Shown piece by piece: positions 26,509 to 36,953 of a DNA stretch of 64,000 nt (its first letter is position 1; each line of letters starts with the position of its first letter). The DNA is from Pseudomonas putida (GTDB lineage Bacteria; Pseudomonadota; Gammaproteobacteria; Pseudomonadales; Pseudomonadaceae): NCBI RefSeq assembly GCF_001636055.1, contig NZ_CP011789.1, forward strand, positions 682,001-746,000, read 5' to 3'. A model generated the notes under the pieces. It saw only the letters and a list, made by a program, of their open reading frames with translations. It searched no databases and was not told the DNA's origin. Made by a program: the position numbers and the translations under genes.

Positions 26509-27204
26509 TCAGCGCCAGCGTGCCAGCACCTCGGGCAACTGCGACAGGCGCTGGATCTCGGCATCGGGCGCCTGCTCGCCGGCCCAGGCCTTGCCCTGGG
26601 GGTTGAACCAGACTGCGCGTAAGCCGGCGCGTTGGGCCCCGGCGATGTCGTCCCCCGGATGATCGCCGACATGCACTGCGGCACTGGCCTCCACTTCACC
26701 GCGCTTGAGGGCTTCGCGGAAGGGCGCAGGGTCGGGCTTGCCGATCCCCAGGTCCTCGGCGCACAGGGCGAAGCGGAAGTAGTCCGAAATCCCCAGCCGC
26801 CGCACATCGGCATTGCCGTTGGTCACGACGCCCAGCACATAGTGATGGCGCAGGATCTGCAGCACCGGCTGCACTTCGGGAAACACCTCGACCTGATGCC
26901 GGGCATGCAGGAACACCTCGAAGGCCTCATTGGCGAGCGACTGGGCTTGTTGCTCGCTGTAGCCGACCTCGGACAGTGCGTGGAACAGCACGCGCCGGCG
27001 CAGGGCGCTGATGCGGTGCTTGAGGCCCGGTTCGGCCTGCACCAGGCGTTCGCGGATGGCATACAGGTGCTCGACCGGCACACCGCCCAGGGTTGGGGCA
27101 TTGGCGGCAAGCCAGTCGCGCAGGACGGTTTCGGCACTGGTGATCACCGGTGCGGTGTCCCACAGGGTGTCGTCCAGGTCGAAGGTGATCAGCTTGATAC
27201 TCAT
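26509..27204 (-). CDS. yigB: HAD-superfamily phosphatase, YigB type
   Basis: This 231-aa HAD hydrolase has motif [10 protein letters not shown], motif II VVTNGN, motif III lysine in IGKPDPAPF and motif [10 protein letters not shown]. coli YigB, in the same place after xerC, dephosphorylates FMN in flavin metabolism; that activity is inferred from context. Its ATG overlaps the xerC stop (ATGA). It is the last gene of the lptM-lysA-dapF-DUF484-xerC operon. Confidence 0.88.
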   Translation of the reverse strand: MSIKLITFDLDDTLWDTAPVITSAETVLRDWLAANAPTLGGVPVEHLYAIRERLVQAEPGLKHRISALRRRVLFHALSEVGYSEQQAQSLANEAFEVFLHARHQVEVFPEVQPVLQILRHHYVLGVVTNGNADVRRLGISDYFRFALCAEDLGIGKPDPAPFREALKRGEVEASAAVHVGDHPGDDIAGAQRAGLRAVWFNPQGKAWAGEQAPDAEIQRLSQLPEVLARWR

Positions 27205-28100
27205 GAGTCGCTGCCTTTGCTGCGTTTGGCTCGGGGATGGGCGCTGTCGTAGACGGCGGCCAGGTGCTGGAAGTCCAGGTGGGTGTAGATCTGCGTGGTG
27301 CTGATGTCGGCGTGACCGAGCATCTCCTGTACCGCGCGCAGGTCCTGGGACGATTCGAGCAGGTGGCTGGCGAAGGAGTGGCGGAGCATGTGGGGGTGCA
27401 GGTGCTGGCCCAGTTCGCGTTCTCCGGCGACCTTGACCCGCAACTGGATGGCCCGTGGTCCCAGGCGCTTGCCTTGGCGGGTGACGAACATCGCACCGTC
27501 GCGTGGCGCGCTGATCCCGCGCAGTTTCAGCCACGCCTGCAGCGCCTCGCGCGCCTTGCGCCCGACCGGCAGGACGCGGGCCTTGCCACCCTTGCCCTGC
27601 ACCTGGACCAGGCCGCCGGCCAGGTCCAGTTGTTCGAGGTCGAGGTTGGTCAGTTCCGACAGGCGCAGGCCCGAGGAGTAGAACAGTTCGAGAATGGCCT
27701 GGTCGCGACGGGCGATGAAGTCGTCGTCGACGCCGCCGTCGAGCAGTTGCAGGGCGCGGTCGGTGTCGAGGGTCTTGGGCAGGCGACGCTCACCCTTGGG
27801 CGGGGTCAGGCCGTTGGCCGGATCGTGCTGGCACAGCCCCTCACGGTTGAGGTAGCGATACAGGCCGCGCACCGCCGAGAGCAGGCGCGCCAGGCTGCGC
27901 GATGACTGGCCGTGGTGGTGCAGGCGTGCGATCAACTGGCGCAGTTGCTGGATCTGCAGGGCCTGCCAGCTGGCGATGCCCTGGGTGTTGCAGAATTCGA
28001 CCACTTTCTCCAGGTCGCGGCGGTAGGCCAGCTGGGTGTGCTCGGACACTTGGCGCTCGTTGCGCAGGTGCGCGCAATAAGCTTCCAGCTGGCGTTCCAT
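27201..28100 (-). CDS. xerC: Tyrosine recombinase XerC
   Basis: This 299-aa recombinase resolves chromosome dimers at dif with XerD and FtsK. The core-binding N-domain spans residues 1-95. Catalytic residues include the arginine in [21 protein letters not shown] (His and Arg), the histidine in [10 protein letters not shown] and the tyrosine in IYTHLD. Length and operon position are those of the housekeeping gene, not of the island integrases at the left of the window. Its start codon overlaps the end of the DUF484 gene. Confidence 0.96.
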   Translation of the reverse strand: MERQLEAYCAHLRNERQVSEHTQLAYRRDLEKVVEFCNTQGIASWQALQIQQLRQLIARLHHHGQSSRSLARLLSAVRGLYRYLNREGLCQHDPANGLTPPKGERRLPKTLDTDRALQLLDGGVDDDFIARRDQAILELFYSSGLRLSELTNLDLEQLDLAGGLVQVQGKGGKARVLPVGRKAREALQAWLKLRGISAPRDGAMFVTRQGKRLGPRAIQLRVKVAGERELGQHLHPHMLRHSFASHLLESSQDLRAVQEMLGHADISTTQIYTHLDFQHLAAVYDSAHPRAKRSKGSDS

Positions 28101-28810
28101 CAGCGTACCGAGCGCAGCGTCTGGGTGAAGCGCGGAACCACGCGACCGAGGACTTCGGCGATGTAGGTGAGGAACAGGGTGCCGACGCTGCTCTTGTAGT
28201 GCTGCGGGTCGCGGCTGCCAATGGCCAGCACGCCGTGCAGGCCCTGATGCTCCAGCGAGGCGACGGCACTGGAGCCGACGTCCTTGCGCTGGTCTTCGCC
28301 GAACAGGAATGCCAGCTCATGCTCGCGCAGGTTGCCGCTGACCGTCTTGCCACTGCCCAGCAGGCCACCGATGGTTTGTTGCGCCTCGGCACCGCTGACC
28401 CAGCGGCCGACCGGCGCGGCGTTTTCACCGAACAGGATCAGGCTGACGAAGGGCACCTGGAACTCCTGGCGCAAGCTGTCTTCGACCGCCATCACCACTT
28501 CCTCCAGGCTGCTGGCGTCGAGCAGGTCGAGGATGAGGCGGCGGGTCTTGTCGAACAGTCGGTCGTTGTCGCGGGCCACATCCATCAATTGCGACAGGCG
28601 ATGGCGCATTTCGATGTTGCGGTCACGCAGCAGCTTGAGCTGACGTTCCACCAGCGACACGCTGTCGCCGCGCTGGTGGGGGATGCGCTGCTCGATGAGC
28701 AGTTCGTCATGTTCGGAGAAGAAGGTTGGGTGGGCACGCAGGTAGGCGACCACCGCCTCGGCGTCGAGGTCGGCGGCTTGCTCGGGTACAACCTGTGGCT
28801 GATCGGTCAT
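28100..28810 (-). CDS. DUF484 (YigA-like) GAF-type protein
   Basis: This 236-aa cytosolic protein has an N-terminal helical part ([19 protein letters not shown]) and coiled coil to about residue 100, then a GAF-like domain. It is conserved between dapF and xerC in gammaproteobacteria, and in E. coli the position is occupied by yigA. The biochemical role is unknown. It ends at the first base of the xerC start codon. Confidence 0.88.
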   Translation of the reverse strand: MTDQPQVVPEQAADLDAEAVVAYLRAHPTFFSEHDELLIEQRIPHQRGDSVSLVERQLKLLRDRNIEMRHRLSQLMDVARDNDRLFDKTRRLILDLLDASSLEEVVMAVEDSLRQEFQVPFVSLILFGENAAPVGRWVSGAEAQQTIGGLLGSGKTVSGNLREHELAFLFGEDQRKDVGSSAVASLEHQGLHGVLAIGSRDPQHYKSSVGTLFLTYIAEVLGRVVPRFTQTLRSVR

Positions 28811-28823
28811 GGCGGATACTCGC

Positions 28824-29654
28824 TTAGAGACGAACCTGTCCTTCGTAGACGCGTACGGCTGGGCCGGTCATCAATACCGGTTTGCCGGGGCCAGCCCATT
28901 CGATGCTCAGGCGCCCGCCCGGCAGGTCGATGGACACGGGAGAGTCCATCCAGCCCTGGGCGATGGCTGCCACGGCGGCGGCGCAGGCGCCGGTACCGCA
29001 GGCCTGTGTTTCGCCGGCACCGCGCTCCCAGACCCGCAGGTTGGCACGGTGGCGGTCGACGACCTGGATGAAGCCGGCGTTGACCCGCTGCGGGAAGCGC
29101 GGGTGGTGCTCGATCTTAGGGCCCAGCTCATGCACGGGGGCACTGCGCACGTCATCGACGCGCAGCACCGAATGCGGGTTGCCCATGGACACGGCGGCGA
29201 TCGAGTGAACCTGGCCATCGACTTCCAGTGGATAGCTCAGCGCCTGCTGGTCGGCAACGAAGGGGATATCGGCCGGGTTGAAGCGCGGCGGGCCCATGTC
29301 GACACAGACCTGGCCGTCGTTCTGCACATCAAGCTCGATGACACCGCCTTTGGTTTCGACGCGGATACGCTTCTTCGCGGTCAGGCGCTTGTCCAGCACG
29401 AAACGGGCAAAGCAGCGCGCGCCGTTGCCGCACTGTTCGACTTCGGAGCCATCGGCATTGAAGATCCGGTAGCGGAAATCCACTTCCGGATTGCTCGGTG
29501 CCTCGACGATCAGCAGCTGGTCGAAGCCGATGCCGGTGTGGCGATCACCCCACTGCTTGGCATGCTTGGGCTGGATGTGCGCGTGCTGGCTGACCAGGTC
29601 CAGGACCATGAAGTCGTTGCCCAGCCCGTGCATCTTGGTGAAACGCAGCAGCAT
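28824..29654 (-). CDS. dapF: Diaminopimelate epimerase
   Basis: This 276-aa cytoplasmic enzyme converts LL- to meso-diaminopimelate for lysine and peptidoglycan. Both catalytic cysteines are seen, in EQCGNGARC and in [16 protein letters not shown] at 29654 gives the family start [15 protein letters not shown]; four bases separate it from the lysA stop. Together with lysA it forms the end of the lysine pathway. Confidence 0.96.
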   Translation of the reverse strand: MLLRFTKMHGLGNDFMVLDLVSQHAHIQPKHAKQWGDRHTGIGFDQLLIVEAPSNPEVDFRYRIFNADGSEVEQCGNGARCFARFVLDKRLTAKKRIRVETKGGVIELDVQNDGQVCVDMGPPRFNPADIPFVADQQALSYPLEVDGQVHSIAAVSMGNPHSVLRVDDVRSAPVHELGPKIEHHPRFPQRVNAGFIQVVDRHRANLRVWERGAGETQACGTGACAAAVAAIAQGWMDSPVSIDLPGGRLSIEWAGPGKPVLMTGPAVRVYEGQVRL

Positions 29655-29658
29655 GGGT

Positions 29659-30906
29659 TCACTCCGGCAGCAGGCTTTCGCCGGCGAACAGTTCGGCAAT
29701 GGTCTCGCGGCGGCGGACTTCGAAGGCCTGGTCGCCATCGACCAGGATTTCGGCGCAACGGCCACGGGTGTTGTAGTTCGAGCTCATGACGAAACCATAG
29801 GCGCCCGCGGAGTGCACGGCCAGCAGATCGCCTTCGGCCAGGTTCAGCTGGCGATCCTTGGCGAGGAAGTCACCGGTTTCGCAGATCGGGCCGACCAGAT
29901 CGTAGGCACGGCCTTCGCCTTCACGTGGCTTGACCGCGCTGACGCCCATCCAGGCCTGGTACAGCGCCGGACGGATCAGGTCGTTCATCGCCGCATCGAT
30001 GATGGCGAAGTCCTTGTGCTCGGTGTGCTTGAGGTATTCGACGCGGGTCAGCAGTACGCCGCCGTTGGCGACGATGTAGCGGCCCGGCTCGAACACCAGG
30101 GCCAGGTCGCGTGCGCCGACGCGTTCACGGATGGCCTTGATGTAGTCGGCCACCAACGGTGGTTGTTCGTCGCGATAGCGCACGCCGACGCCACCGCCCA
30201 GGTCGAGGTGACGCAGATGAATACCGCAGTCGGCAAGGCGGTCGACCAGGTCGAGCAGGCGGTCGAGGGCGTCAAGGAACGGGTCGACGGTGGTCAGCTG
30301 CGAGCCGATGTGGCAGTCGACACCGACCACGTCCAGGTTGGGCAACTGTGCGGCGCGCACGTAGATGGCTTCGGCATCGGCGATGGCGACGCCGAACTTG
30401 TTCTCTTTGAGGCCGGTGGAGATGTACGGATGGGTGCCGGCATCGACGTCCGGATTGACCCGCAGCGAGACCGGGGCGACCTTGCCCATCTCGGCGGCTA
30501 CCACTTGCAGGCGCTCGAGTTCGTCGGTGGATTCGACGTTGAAGCAGTGCACGCCGACTTCCAGCGCGCGGCGCATGTCTTCACGGGTCTTGCCGACGCC
30601 GGAGAACACCACGCGGTCGGCCCGGCCGCCGGCGGCCAGCACACGCTCCAGTTCGCCACCGGAAACGATGTCGAAGCCCGCGCCCAGCCGTGCAAGCAGG
30701 TTCAGCACACCGAGGTTGGAGTTGGCCTTGACCGCGAAGCACACCAGGTGCTCGACCCCTTGCAGGGCGTCGGTGTAGCTACGGTACTGGGCCTCGATGT
30801 GGGCGCGCGAGTAGACGTAGGTGGGGGTGCCGAAACGTTCGGCGATGGCCGACAGGGCCACGCCTTCCGCGAACAGTTCACCGTCGCGGTAGTTGAATGC
30901 GTCCAT
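29659..30906 (-). CDS. lysA: Diaminopimelate decarboxylase
   Basis: This 415-aa PLP enzyme makes lysine from meso-diaminopimelate. The PLP lysine lies in [13 protein letters not shown], the glycine-rich phosphate loop in [10 protein letters not shown], and the C-terminal active-site segment is [10 protein letters not shown]. It follows lptM by nine bases and is co-directional with dapF. Confidence 0.96.
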   Translation of the reverse strand: MDAFNYRDGELFAEGVALSAIAERFGTPTYVYSRAHIEAQYRSYTDALQGVEHLVCFAVKANSNLGVLNLLARLGAGFDIVSGGELERVLAAGGRADRVVFSGVGKTREDMRRALEVGVHCFNVESTDELERLQVVAAEMGKVAPVSLRVNPDVDAGTHPYISTGLKENKFGVAIADAEAIYVRAAQLPNLDVVGVDCHIGSQLTTVDPFLDALDRLLDLVDRLADCGIHLRHLDLGGGVGVRYRDEQPPLVADYIKAIRERVGARDLALVFEPGRYIVANGGVLLTRVEYLKHTEHKDFAIIDAAMNDLIRPALYQAWMGVSAVKPREGEGRAYDLVGPICETGDFLAKDRQLNLAEGDLLAVHSAGAYGFVMSSNYNTRGRCAEILVDGDQAFEVRRRETIAELFAGESLLPE

Positions 30907-30915
30907 TGGATTTCC

Positions 30916-31119
30916 TTACTGCTCTGGCGACTGCTCGGGCAGCGATTCTTCGTCTTGCGGGGCGGCCTTGGCCGGCTGCGCGTGCTGGTGCGACGACTTG
31001 CGTGCGCTCTTGCCGTCCTTGCCGTCTTCAGGCAGGTACAGGGGGCCTTTCTGACCGCAGGCCGAAACGAGGCAGGCTACAGCGACCAGCGCCGCAATGG
31101 AGGAAATCAGGCGCTTCAT
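30916..31119 (-). CDS. lptM: LPS translocon maturation chaperone LptM (small lipoprotein)
   Basis: The 67-aa precursor has a signal peptide and lipobox LVSAC, then the invariant CGQKGPLYLP motif of the LptM/YifL family, followed by a charged tail. In E. coli LptM helps LptD oxidation and assembly at the outer membrane. ATG at 31119 is the only start that gives a proper signal peptide. First gene of the operon running to yigB. Confidence 0.9.
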   Translation of the reverse strand: MKRLISSIAALVAVACLVSACGQKGPLYLPEDGKDGKSARKSSHQHAQPAKAAPQDEESLPEQSPEQ

Positions 31120-31330
31120 GGGTGAAATCCTTTGAAATAAGCAGTATTGCGCCCGAGTATACCGAGCGACCGGCGGATTGCCTATGCAAGGGCCGGTCCG
31201 TCGGGCGGGCCAGGCTTGCTCGTTGTGAGGGTTGGGCTCGGTGCTGCCGGTCGCTAGTCTTTGCAATCAGCGCCCAGCGGTCGTATCGTGCCCGGCTTGC
31301 GTGTGTGCAGCCATTTTCGAGGTTCCTGCA

Positions 31331-31663
31331 ATGAGTTTGAGCGAAGCGCGTTTCCACGACCTGGTCGACGCGACCCAACAGGCCCTGGAGGATCTGTTCG
31401 ATGAGACCGACCTGGACCTGGACATGGAAAACTCCGCCGGTGTCCTGACGATCAAGTTCGACAACGGCAGCCAACTGATCTTCAGCCGCCAGGAGCCGCT
31501 GCGTCAGCTGTGGCTGGCCGACCGCTCGGGCGGTTTCCACTTCGACTATGACGAAGAGAGTGGCAAGTGGGTCTGCGAGAAGAGCGAAGAACTGCTCGGT
31601 GAGATGCTCGAGCGCATCGTCTGGGAGCGAGTCGGCGAGAAGCTGGACTTCGACGAGATCTGA
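31331..31663 (+). CDS. cyaY: Iron-sulfur cluster assembly regulator CyaY (frataxin)
   Basis: This 110-aa frataxin fold has an acidic first helix (LEDLFDETDLDLDMEN) that binds iron and a beta sheet with LTIKFDNGSQLIFSRQEPLRQ and WLADRSGGFHF. It modulates IscS activity. It is divergent from lptM, a common arrangement. ATG at 31331 gives the family start MSLSEARFHDLV. Confidence 0.95.
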   Translation: MSLSEARFHDLVDATQQALEDLFDETDLDLDMENSAGVLTIKFDNGSQLIFSRQEPLRQLWLADRSGGFHFDYDEESGKWVCEKSEELLGEMLERIVWERVGEKLDFDEI

Positions 31664-31664
31664 G

Positions 31665-31886
31665 ATGAGCGAGCAACCGCGGCCGCCCAAGCCGCTCTAC
31701 AGCAACGTCAGCCCGGCCGTGCCTTCGCCGTGCATCAGCGTCTGCCGACTCGACGAGCGTCGGGTCTGCACCGGATGCATGCGGCATGTGGAGCATATCC
31801 GTGAATGGCGTTCGGCCGATGACGAACGGCGGCGGCAGATCTGCCGCGAGGCCGACGCGCTGAGGGCTTCGACGCCACAGGCTTGA
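31665..31886 (+). CDS. DUF1289 protein
   Basis: This 73-aa protein has a four-cysteine pattern: C in PSPCISVCRLD and in RVCTGCMRHVEHI, probably binding a metal. The start lies one base after the cyaY stop, so it is co-translated with frataxin. The family is widespread in proteobacteria; the function is unknown. A link with iron-sulfur chemistry is inference from context. Confidence 0.85.
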   Translation: MSEQPRPPKPLYSNVSPAVPSPCISVCRLDERRVCTGCMRHVEHIREWRSADDERRRQICREADALRASTPQA

Positions 31887-31943
31887 GTATTTGCCCGGCT
31901 GTGGTAGTGTCAATCCGGTACTGGCCGCGCCAGAAGCATTCTC

Positions 31944-31968
31944 AAACCCCGCCCTTGGGCGGGGTTTT
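31944..31968. terminator. Rho-independent terminator after cyaY-DUF1289
   Basis: AAACCCCGCCC/GGGCGGGGTTT stem with a two-base centre, followed by one more T. Confidence 0.88.
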
Positions 31969-32017
31969 GCTTTATCTACAGCTTGAAATACTTCGTTGAA
32001 AGGAGTCTGACTGGACC

Positions 32018-32428
32018 ATGAGCACCAAGCCTTCCCTCATCCTCACCCGACTGGACGTGCAGCGTCTTGAGCGTCTGCTCGACAGCCTCGACGAAAGCAC
32101 GCCGGGTGTGCTCGCCCTGCAGGACGAGCTGGACCGCGCCGAACAGGTGGTCGGCCACGAGGAGGTCCCGGCGGGCGTGGTGACTATGAACTCGCGCGTG
32201 CACTGCCGCGAGGAAGCCACCGGCAAGGATTATCACCTGACCCTGGTCTACCCGAAGGACGCAGGCGTGGAAGGCAACGTCTCGATCCTGGCGCCGATCG
32301 GCTGTGCGCTGCTGGGGTTGTCGGTGGGCGACCAGATCGACTGGCCGGCGCCGGGTGGCAAGACGCTGAAGCTCAAGCTGCTCGAGGTGGAATACCAGCC
32401 TGAAGCGGCGGGTGATTTCGACCTCTGA
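32018..32428 (+). CDS. rnk: Regulator of nucleoside diphosphate kinase Rnk
   Basis: The product has 136 aa. Its N-terminal coiled coil (LTRLDVQRLERLLDSLD) is followed by a GreA/GreB C-terminal-like FKBP-fold domain containing VVTMNSRVHCRE and ILAPIGCALLGLSVGDQIDW. Rnk proteins bind RNA polymerase and influence Ndk levels; in Pseudomonas rnk is linked to alginate and catabolite regulation. It is convergent with cyaA, ten bases apart. Confidence 0.92.
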   Translation: MSTKPSLILTRLDVQRLERLLDSLDESTPGVLALQDELDRAEQVVGHEEVPAGVVTMNSRVHCREEATGKDYHLTLVYPKDAGVEGNVSILAPIGCALLGLSVGDQIDWPAPGGKTLKLKLLEVEYQPEAAGDFDL

Positions 32429-32438
32429 ACGGCATCAC

Positions 32439-35297
32439 CTACAAACCAGCCTGTAGCTGCTCCAGCCCATCATTGAGCGACTGCTCCAGTTCGCGCTTGT
32501 AGCGCAGGAACAGCACCGTCGAGCCCTGTTCGTCCTCAAGCAGTTCGGACAGATCCAGGTCGGTGATGTAGCAGCGGTAGTTCCCGGCGCTGCGGCGCTG
32601 GCGGAGAATCTGCCGGGCGACCACGGCATACAGCTGGTCGCCGTGATCGAGCTGGGAAAACTCCTGCTGGTCGCAATACAGCGTGACATGCACGTCATCC
32701 CCCGCGCCTGCCTGGAGAATCGCCTGCACTTCGTAGTACGGCTGGCCGCCCGCGACCTGTGGCGCGGGCCGAGGCTCCAGGGCACGGCATTTGCCTGGGC
32801 CGTTGGGCAGTAGCTGGTAGTAGAGGATGTCCAGCGCGGCCTGTTGCAGGCTGTCGAGCGGCAGTTGGGCATCGCGGCGTACCACGACCGACTGCAGAAA
32901 GCGTTGCAGGGGCAGCAGCAGGTGGCTTTCGTCCTGCAGTGGCAGCCGCTGCTGCCAGAGTGCGTTGTACTCATCGAGTACGTAGAGTTCGGCCCAGCCT
33001 TCGTGCAGGCGATAGAACACCTGGATGCAACCCGGCTGGCCCTGCTCCAGCACCAGCGGCAGGTCGTGGTCCTGCAGGGCGTTGGCGTCGAGGTACAGCG
33101 GGCTGTACTGGCTGCGCTCCTCGCCGAGGTGGGCGAGCACGGCATCCTGGTCGTCCAGGGTGGTCAGGCTGACCTGGCCGGGCACCAGGTCCAGCACATG
33201 GGTGTGCTGCGCCACCTGCAGCAGGTAGCGGTGGTTCAGGCCCTGATCCAGCAGCGACTGCACGGTCTCGAAGATGTCCTCGACGCGCTGGGCGATCGCT
33301 TGCGCGCGGTTGTGGCAGAAACAGCGCACCCGTAACCGCGGACGCTGCGTGCGTGGGCCTTGGCTGTTGAGAAAATCACGCAGGCAGCGCATCAGCGCGT
33401 GCTCGCCGTCGTAGCGCTGCACCAGCACTTCGTTCCAGCTGTTCAGGGTGATCTGGTCGAAGGTCAGCACCAGGTTTTCGCGCACCCCGGCATAGCTCAG
33501 CGAGTCGGTGCGCTCGGTGGTCATCAGGATGTTCAGGTCGCGGTGATGACGCAGCGGGTCGATGCCAACGTTGACCAGCAGCAGGATTTCGTCGGCCACG
33601 CTTGGTTGCAGCAGGCGGATTTCGCTGACGGTTTCCAGCGGTAGCGCGATGGTCTGCTGCAGGCTGCCGAGCAGGTTGAACAGCTCGAATTCGCTCAGGT
33701 CGCTGACACCAGGGTGCAGAGCCAGGCGGGTGCTGCTGTCGATGACGCCGTTGCGGTGCGCCCAGGTCAGCAGTTCGAGCAGTTCGCGGCAGCGTTTGAT
33801 CGGGCTGAAATGTTCCCACTCGTGCACGCCCAGGTTGCCGTTGTACAGGCCCCAGTGGTGGGTGCCCGGCTCCTTGCGGTTGGGCGACTGGACGAGGGTG
33901 AGCGTGTCTTCGGCGACGTCCGGGGCGATGCCCGGGTTGATGACCTCGATCTTGCCGGCGCGGCGCTCGAAGGCTGCGTACAGGCGCCGACCCAGTACGT
34001 TGAGGTCGCGTTGATCAGCGCGGCTGCTGGCGTTCTGGTCGCGGGCGAACTGGCTGAGGAAGCGGTAGCTGTAGTTCAGCTCGGCAACCAGCTCGCGACG
34101 CTCGACCGCCACCTGGCGGACCTTCCACTGGCTGCGGCTGTCGAGCAGGGCCAGTTGGCGCTCGTCCCAGCCCCACTCCTCGGTCAGGCGCTCCAGGAGC
34201 TGGCGCTGCCAGCCGGTGCTGCGTGTGCGAGCCAGGGCGCTGAGCTTCTTGTTGACCTTCAGGTAGAGGCTGCGTCGCACCAGCTCCAGGCGCGCGTGCT
34301 CGCCGCGGCGCTGCAGGTACTGCTCGATCCGCCGGTAGACCATGACATAAGGGTCCAGCTCGTCGAGGTCCAGGCGGTTGGCGAACACCGCAGTTTTGTA
34401 GTCCAGGCTCAGGCAGCGCACTTCGGGGTGCTCGCTGGCGTAGACCTCGGTCAGCAGCAGCTTGAGCAGCGATTTGTAGGGCGAGTCGATGCCCTTGAAC
34501 AGTTGCCACAGTCCGGCGCCGACGAACTCACCGGGGGGGATGTGCGCGAGGTGGCCCAGGTCGAGGTCGTCTTGGGCGCGAATGAAGCGCTTGGACAGCA
34601 GCGTCTGGGTGTAGGCCTGGTAGTTGTGCTCTTCGTAGACCGGCACCAGCCACCACAGCGGCGTGCGCCCGGCCAGCCAGATCGCCGTGCGATAGAACTC
34701 GTCGAGCAGCAGGTAATGCTGGGTGGTGCCGCAGTCGTCGGAGCTGAGCTGGCTGTCGCGTTCGCCCTGGACAAAGCCCTGGGGCTCGATCAGGAAGAAA
34801 TGCGCCTCGGCGCCCTGGGTAGCGGCCCAGGCCTCGAGCAACTGGCATTTGCGCCGCAGCTCGGCCAGGGCGCCCTCGCCAATCCCCGGCGCATGGCAGA
34901 CCCACAGGTCCATGTCGCTTTGCTCGGCCTGGGCCAGGGTGCCGAGGCTGCCCATGAGGAACAGGCCGTGAATCGGCCGTGGCGGGTTGCCGTGGCGGGC
35001 CTTGTAGGTGAAGGAGCGGGTCAGGCGCTGGGCCTCGGCCAACAGATCGGCGTCCGGCTCGAAGCCCGAGACGCCCGCTGGCGTGCTGCCCGACACATAG
35101 CCCGGCAGCAGCGGATGATTGACGTGGAAGAACAGCGGCAGCAGCGTCAGTACCTGCTGCTGGCGGCTGGACAGTCCTTCCATGGCCCGCTCGAGGCGCC
35201 CCTGGTTCAGCTGGAGAAAGCGCCCGCGCAGGGTCGACAGCACCTTGCGGTCGATACCGTCGTGCAGATCGGGGCGAATTTCATGGGGGTGGTTCAT
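32439..35297 (-). CDS. cyaA: Class I adenylate cyclase
   Basis: This 952-aa cytosolic cyclase makes cAMP. The N-terminal catalytic half has the nucleotidyltransferase motif GLFLMGSLGTLAQAEQSDMDLWVC with the catalytic aspartates, and the C-terminal half is regulatory. Length matches enterobacterial-type CyaA with a Pseudomonas extension. The ATG at 35297 follows a short leader region with an REP pair upstream. Confidence 0.95.
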   Translation of the reverse strand: MNHPHEIRPDLHDGIDRKVLSTLRGRFLQLNQGRLERAMEGLSSRQQQVLTLLPLFFHVNHPLLPGYVSGSTPAGVSGFEPDADLLAEAQRLTRSFTYKARHGNPPRPIHGLFLMGSLGTLAQAEQSDMDLWVCHAPGIGEGALAELRRKCQLLEAWAATQGAEAHFFLIEPQGFVQGERDSQLSSDDCGTTQHYLLLDEFYRTAIWLAGRTPLWWLVPVYEEHNYQAYTQTLLSKRFIRAQDDLDLGHLAHIPPGEFVGAGLWQLFKGIDSPYKSLLKLLLTEVYASEHPEVRCLSLDYKTAVFANRLDLDELDPYVMVYRRIEQYLQRRGEHARLELVRRSLYLKVNKKLSALARTRSTGWQRQLLERLTEEWGWDERQLALLDSRSQWKVRQVAVERRELVAELNYSYRFLSQFARDQNASSRADQRDLNVLGRRLYAAFERRAGKIEVINPGIAPDVAEDTLTLVQSPNRKEPGTHHWGLYNGNLGVHEWEHFSPIKRCRELLELLTWAHRNGVIDSSTRLALHPGVSDLSEFELFNLLGSLQQTIALPLETVSEIRLLQPSVADEILLLVNVGIDPLRHHRDLNILMTTERTDSLSYAGVRENLVLTFDQITLNSWNEVLVQRYDGEHALMRCLRDFLNSQGPRTQRPRLRVRCFCHNRAQAIAQRVEDIFETVQSLLDQGLNHRYLLQVAQHTHVLDLVPGQVSLTTLDDQDAVLAHLGEERSQYSPLYLDANALQDHDLPLVLEQGQPGCIQVFYRLHEGWAELYVLDEYNALWQQRLPLQDESHLLLPLQRFLQSVVVRRDAQLPLDSLQQAALDILYYQLLPNGPGKCRALEPRPAPQVAGGQPYYEVQAILQAGAGDDVHVTLYCDQQEFSQLDHGDQLYAVVARQILRQRRSAGNYRCYITDLDLSELLEDEQGSTVLFLRYKRELEQSLNDGLEQLQAGL

Positions 35298-35420
35298 GAC
35301 GCACTCAGACAGGCCGGGGGAGCACCGGCGAGTTTAGCCTGAGTGGCGAGGTCGGATAAGAGGGTGAGTGGCATTTTGACGCCATTTTTCCAGCGCCCAA
35401 GAAAGTGCGGTGTCTTTGCG

Positions 35421-35517
35421 GGCCTCATCGCGGGACAAGCCCGCTCCCACAGATCCAACCAGACCCTTGAAAACGGTGCTGCACCTGTGGGAGCGGGCTT
35501 GTCCCGCGATGAGGCCG
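35421..35517. repeat. Inverted pair of REP elements
   Basis: GCCTCATCGCGGGACAAGCC... at 35422-35452 and its reverse complement at 35484-35515 face each other; the arms match over about 30 bases. Located between cyaA and the TIGR02647 gene. Confidence 0.88.
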
Positions 35518-35523
35518 GTGCAG

Positions 35524-35769
35524 TTATGCAGGCTGTGGGGTCTTCAGAACATTCAGCAGCAACTGCACGCTCTCCACCGCATCGTGTCCCAGGCTGGTCA
35601 GGTAACCGCCGTCTGGCTGATCGGTCAGTTGCTTGTCATGCAGGCGTTTGGCCGCAGCGACCAGGGCTGGCGAGGCATTGGCGTGAATCTTGATCCCTTC
35701 CTGGCTGCTGTCGAGGTTGAACAGCGCAAGGACTTCCAGTTCGGCGACCAATTCGGGGGTAAAGGACAT
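35524..35769 (-). CDS. TIGR02647 family protein
   Basis: This 81-aa soluble protein begins MSFTPELVAELEVLALFN, with a central ALVAAAKRLHDKQLTDQPDGGYLT and a helical end. The family is found mainly in Pseudomonas and relatives, and its function is unknown. The small helical fold may bind nucleic acid, but no motif proves it. Confidence 0.75.
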   Translation of the reverse strand: MSFTPELVAELEVLALFNLDSSQEGIKIHANASPALVAAAKRLHDKQLTDQPDGGYLTSLGHDAVESVQLLLNVLKTPQPA

Positions 35770-35816
35770 GGGGCGACTCCTGACTTCTCAGACGAGGATG
35801 GAAGTCAGGAGTGTAG

Positions 35817-36122
35817 TCAGGCTTCGTCGTCGTCGCCTTGATTTGCCTCAGGTGGCAATTCGGGCAGGGCACGCAGGGCATTTTCGTACCACTCGGTATC
35901 GAATGCGCGGTCCTCGGTGAGCAGCGCGTCGATCTCGATGGCCAGCACGTGGGCCATGAGGTTGAGGATGTCTTCGCGTTCGTAGCCGACCAGGGTCAGC
36001 TTGTTGAAGGTGGCCTTGGCCGCAGGCGGATTGCCGCTCTCGATCTGGTTCTCGATGGCCTGGGTCAGCGTCGCCTCGGCGAATTCTTCGTCGTCGTTTT
36101 CGATGTCGGTGGGTTCGCTCAT
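35817..36122 (-). CDS. Conserved acidic hypothetical protein
   Basis: This 101-aa protein has acidic ends (DIENDDEEFAEA; EANQGDDDEA) and a helical core with LTLVGYEREDILNLMAHVLA. ATG at 36122 has AGGAG eight bases upstream. No family name recalled. It precedes the TIGR02647 gene by 47 bases and may share its transcript. Confidence 0.7.
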   Translation of the reverse strand: MSEPTDIENDDEEFAEATLTQAIENQIESGNPPAAKATFNKLTLVGYEREDILNLMAHVLAIEIDALLTEDRAFDTEWYENALRALPELPPEANQGDDDEA

Positions 36123-36268
36123 GGCGCTACTCCTGTGATGAAAGCGACAGTGTGCCATGCCTGTGTCGGCAATGCCCGGTCATCGACGCGCGCCATGATG
36201 CTGGTCAGGGGGTGGCCAGGCGGCTATAACAGCCAGGCCAACCCCTTACGGCCTGGAGGCTGTCGTTC

Positions 36269-36928
36269 ATGCTCAAGCTCTACGGATTCGCGGTCAGCAA
36301 CTACTACAACATGGTCAAGCTGGCCCTGCTGGAAAAAGGCGTGCCCTTCGAGGAAGTGCCGTTCGTTTCCGGGCAGACGCCCGAGGTGCTGGCCATCAGC
36401 CCGCGTGGCAAGGTTCCGGTGCTGGGAACCGAACACGGCTTTCTCAGTGAGACAAACGTGATCCTCGACTACATCGAGCAGACCCACCCCGAGCATCCGC
36501 TGCTGCCCAGTGATGCATTCGGGCAGGCCAAGGTGCGTGAGCTGCTCAAGGAGATCGAGCTGTACATCGAACTGCCTGCACGTACCTGCTACGCCGAAGC
36601 GTTCTTCGGTACGGCGGTGGAGCCGCTGATCAAGGAGCGGGCGCGCAGCGAGCTGCTGGCAGGTTTTGCCACGCTCAAGCGCAACGGCAAGTTCGCGCCT
36701 TATGTCGCTGGCGAAAAGCTGACCCTGGCTGACCTGATGTTCTGCTTCTCGGTCGACCTGGCGTGTGCGGTAGGCAAGAAGGTGCTGGGGATCGATTTCC
36801 TGGCGGACTACCCACAGGCAGCGGCGCTGTTGGGGAAGCTGCGCGAGCATCCGCACATGGCGCGGATCGTGGCGGACAAGGAGGCGGCGATGCCAAGGTT
36901 CATGGAGATGGTGCAGAACAAGCGGTGA
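36269..36928 (+). CDS. Glutathione S-transferase family protein
   Basis: The product has 219 aa. Its N-terminal thioredoxin-like domain has the cis-proline and GSH-contact region GKVPVLGTEHGFLSETNVILDYIE. A helical C-terminal domain contains VAGEKLTLADLMFCF with the capping-box S/T-x-x-D. The catalytic tyrosine/serine near residues 9-14 is likely SNYYN. The substrate is unknown; cytosolic. Confidence 0.85.
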   Translation: MLKLYGFAVSNYYNMVKLALLEKGVPFEEVPFVSGQTPEVLAISPRGKVPVLGTEHGFLSETNVILDYIEQTHPEHPLLPSDAFGQAKVRELLKEIELYIELPARTCYAEAFFGTAVEPLIKERARSELLAGFATLKRNGKFAPYVAGEKLTLADLMFCFSVDLACAVGKKVLGIDFLADYPQAAALLGKLREHPHMARIVADKEAAMPRFMEMVQNKR

Positions 36929-36953
36929 TGGGAAGAAGGGCCGCTGTGCGGCC

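Noticed and set aside
27201..28100. xerC considered as another mobile-element integrase.
   Set aside because: Its operon position after DUF484 and its length are those of the housekeeping recombinase.
35421..35517. Spaced palindromic repeats resembling a short CRISPR array.
   Set aside because: Only two inverted copies, no regular spacers, no cas genes; they match the Pseudomonas REP core seen elsewhere in the window.
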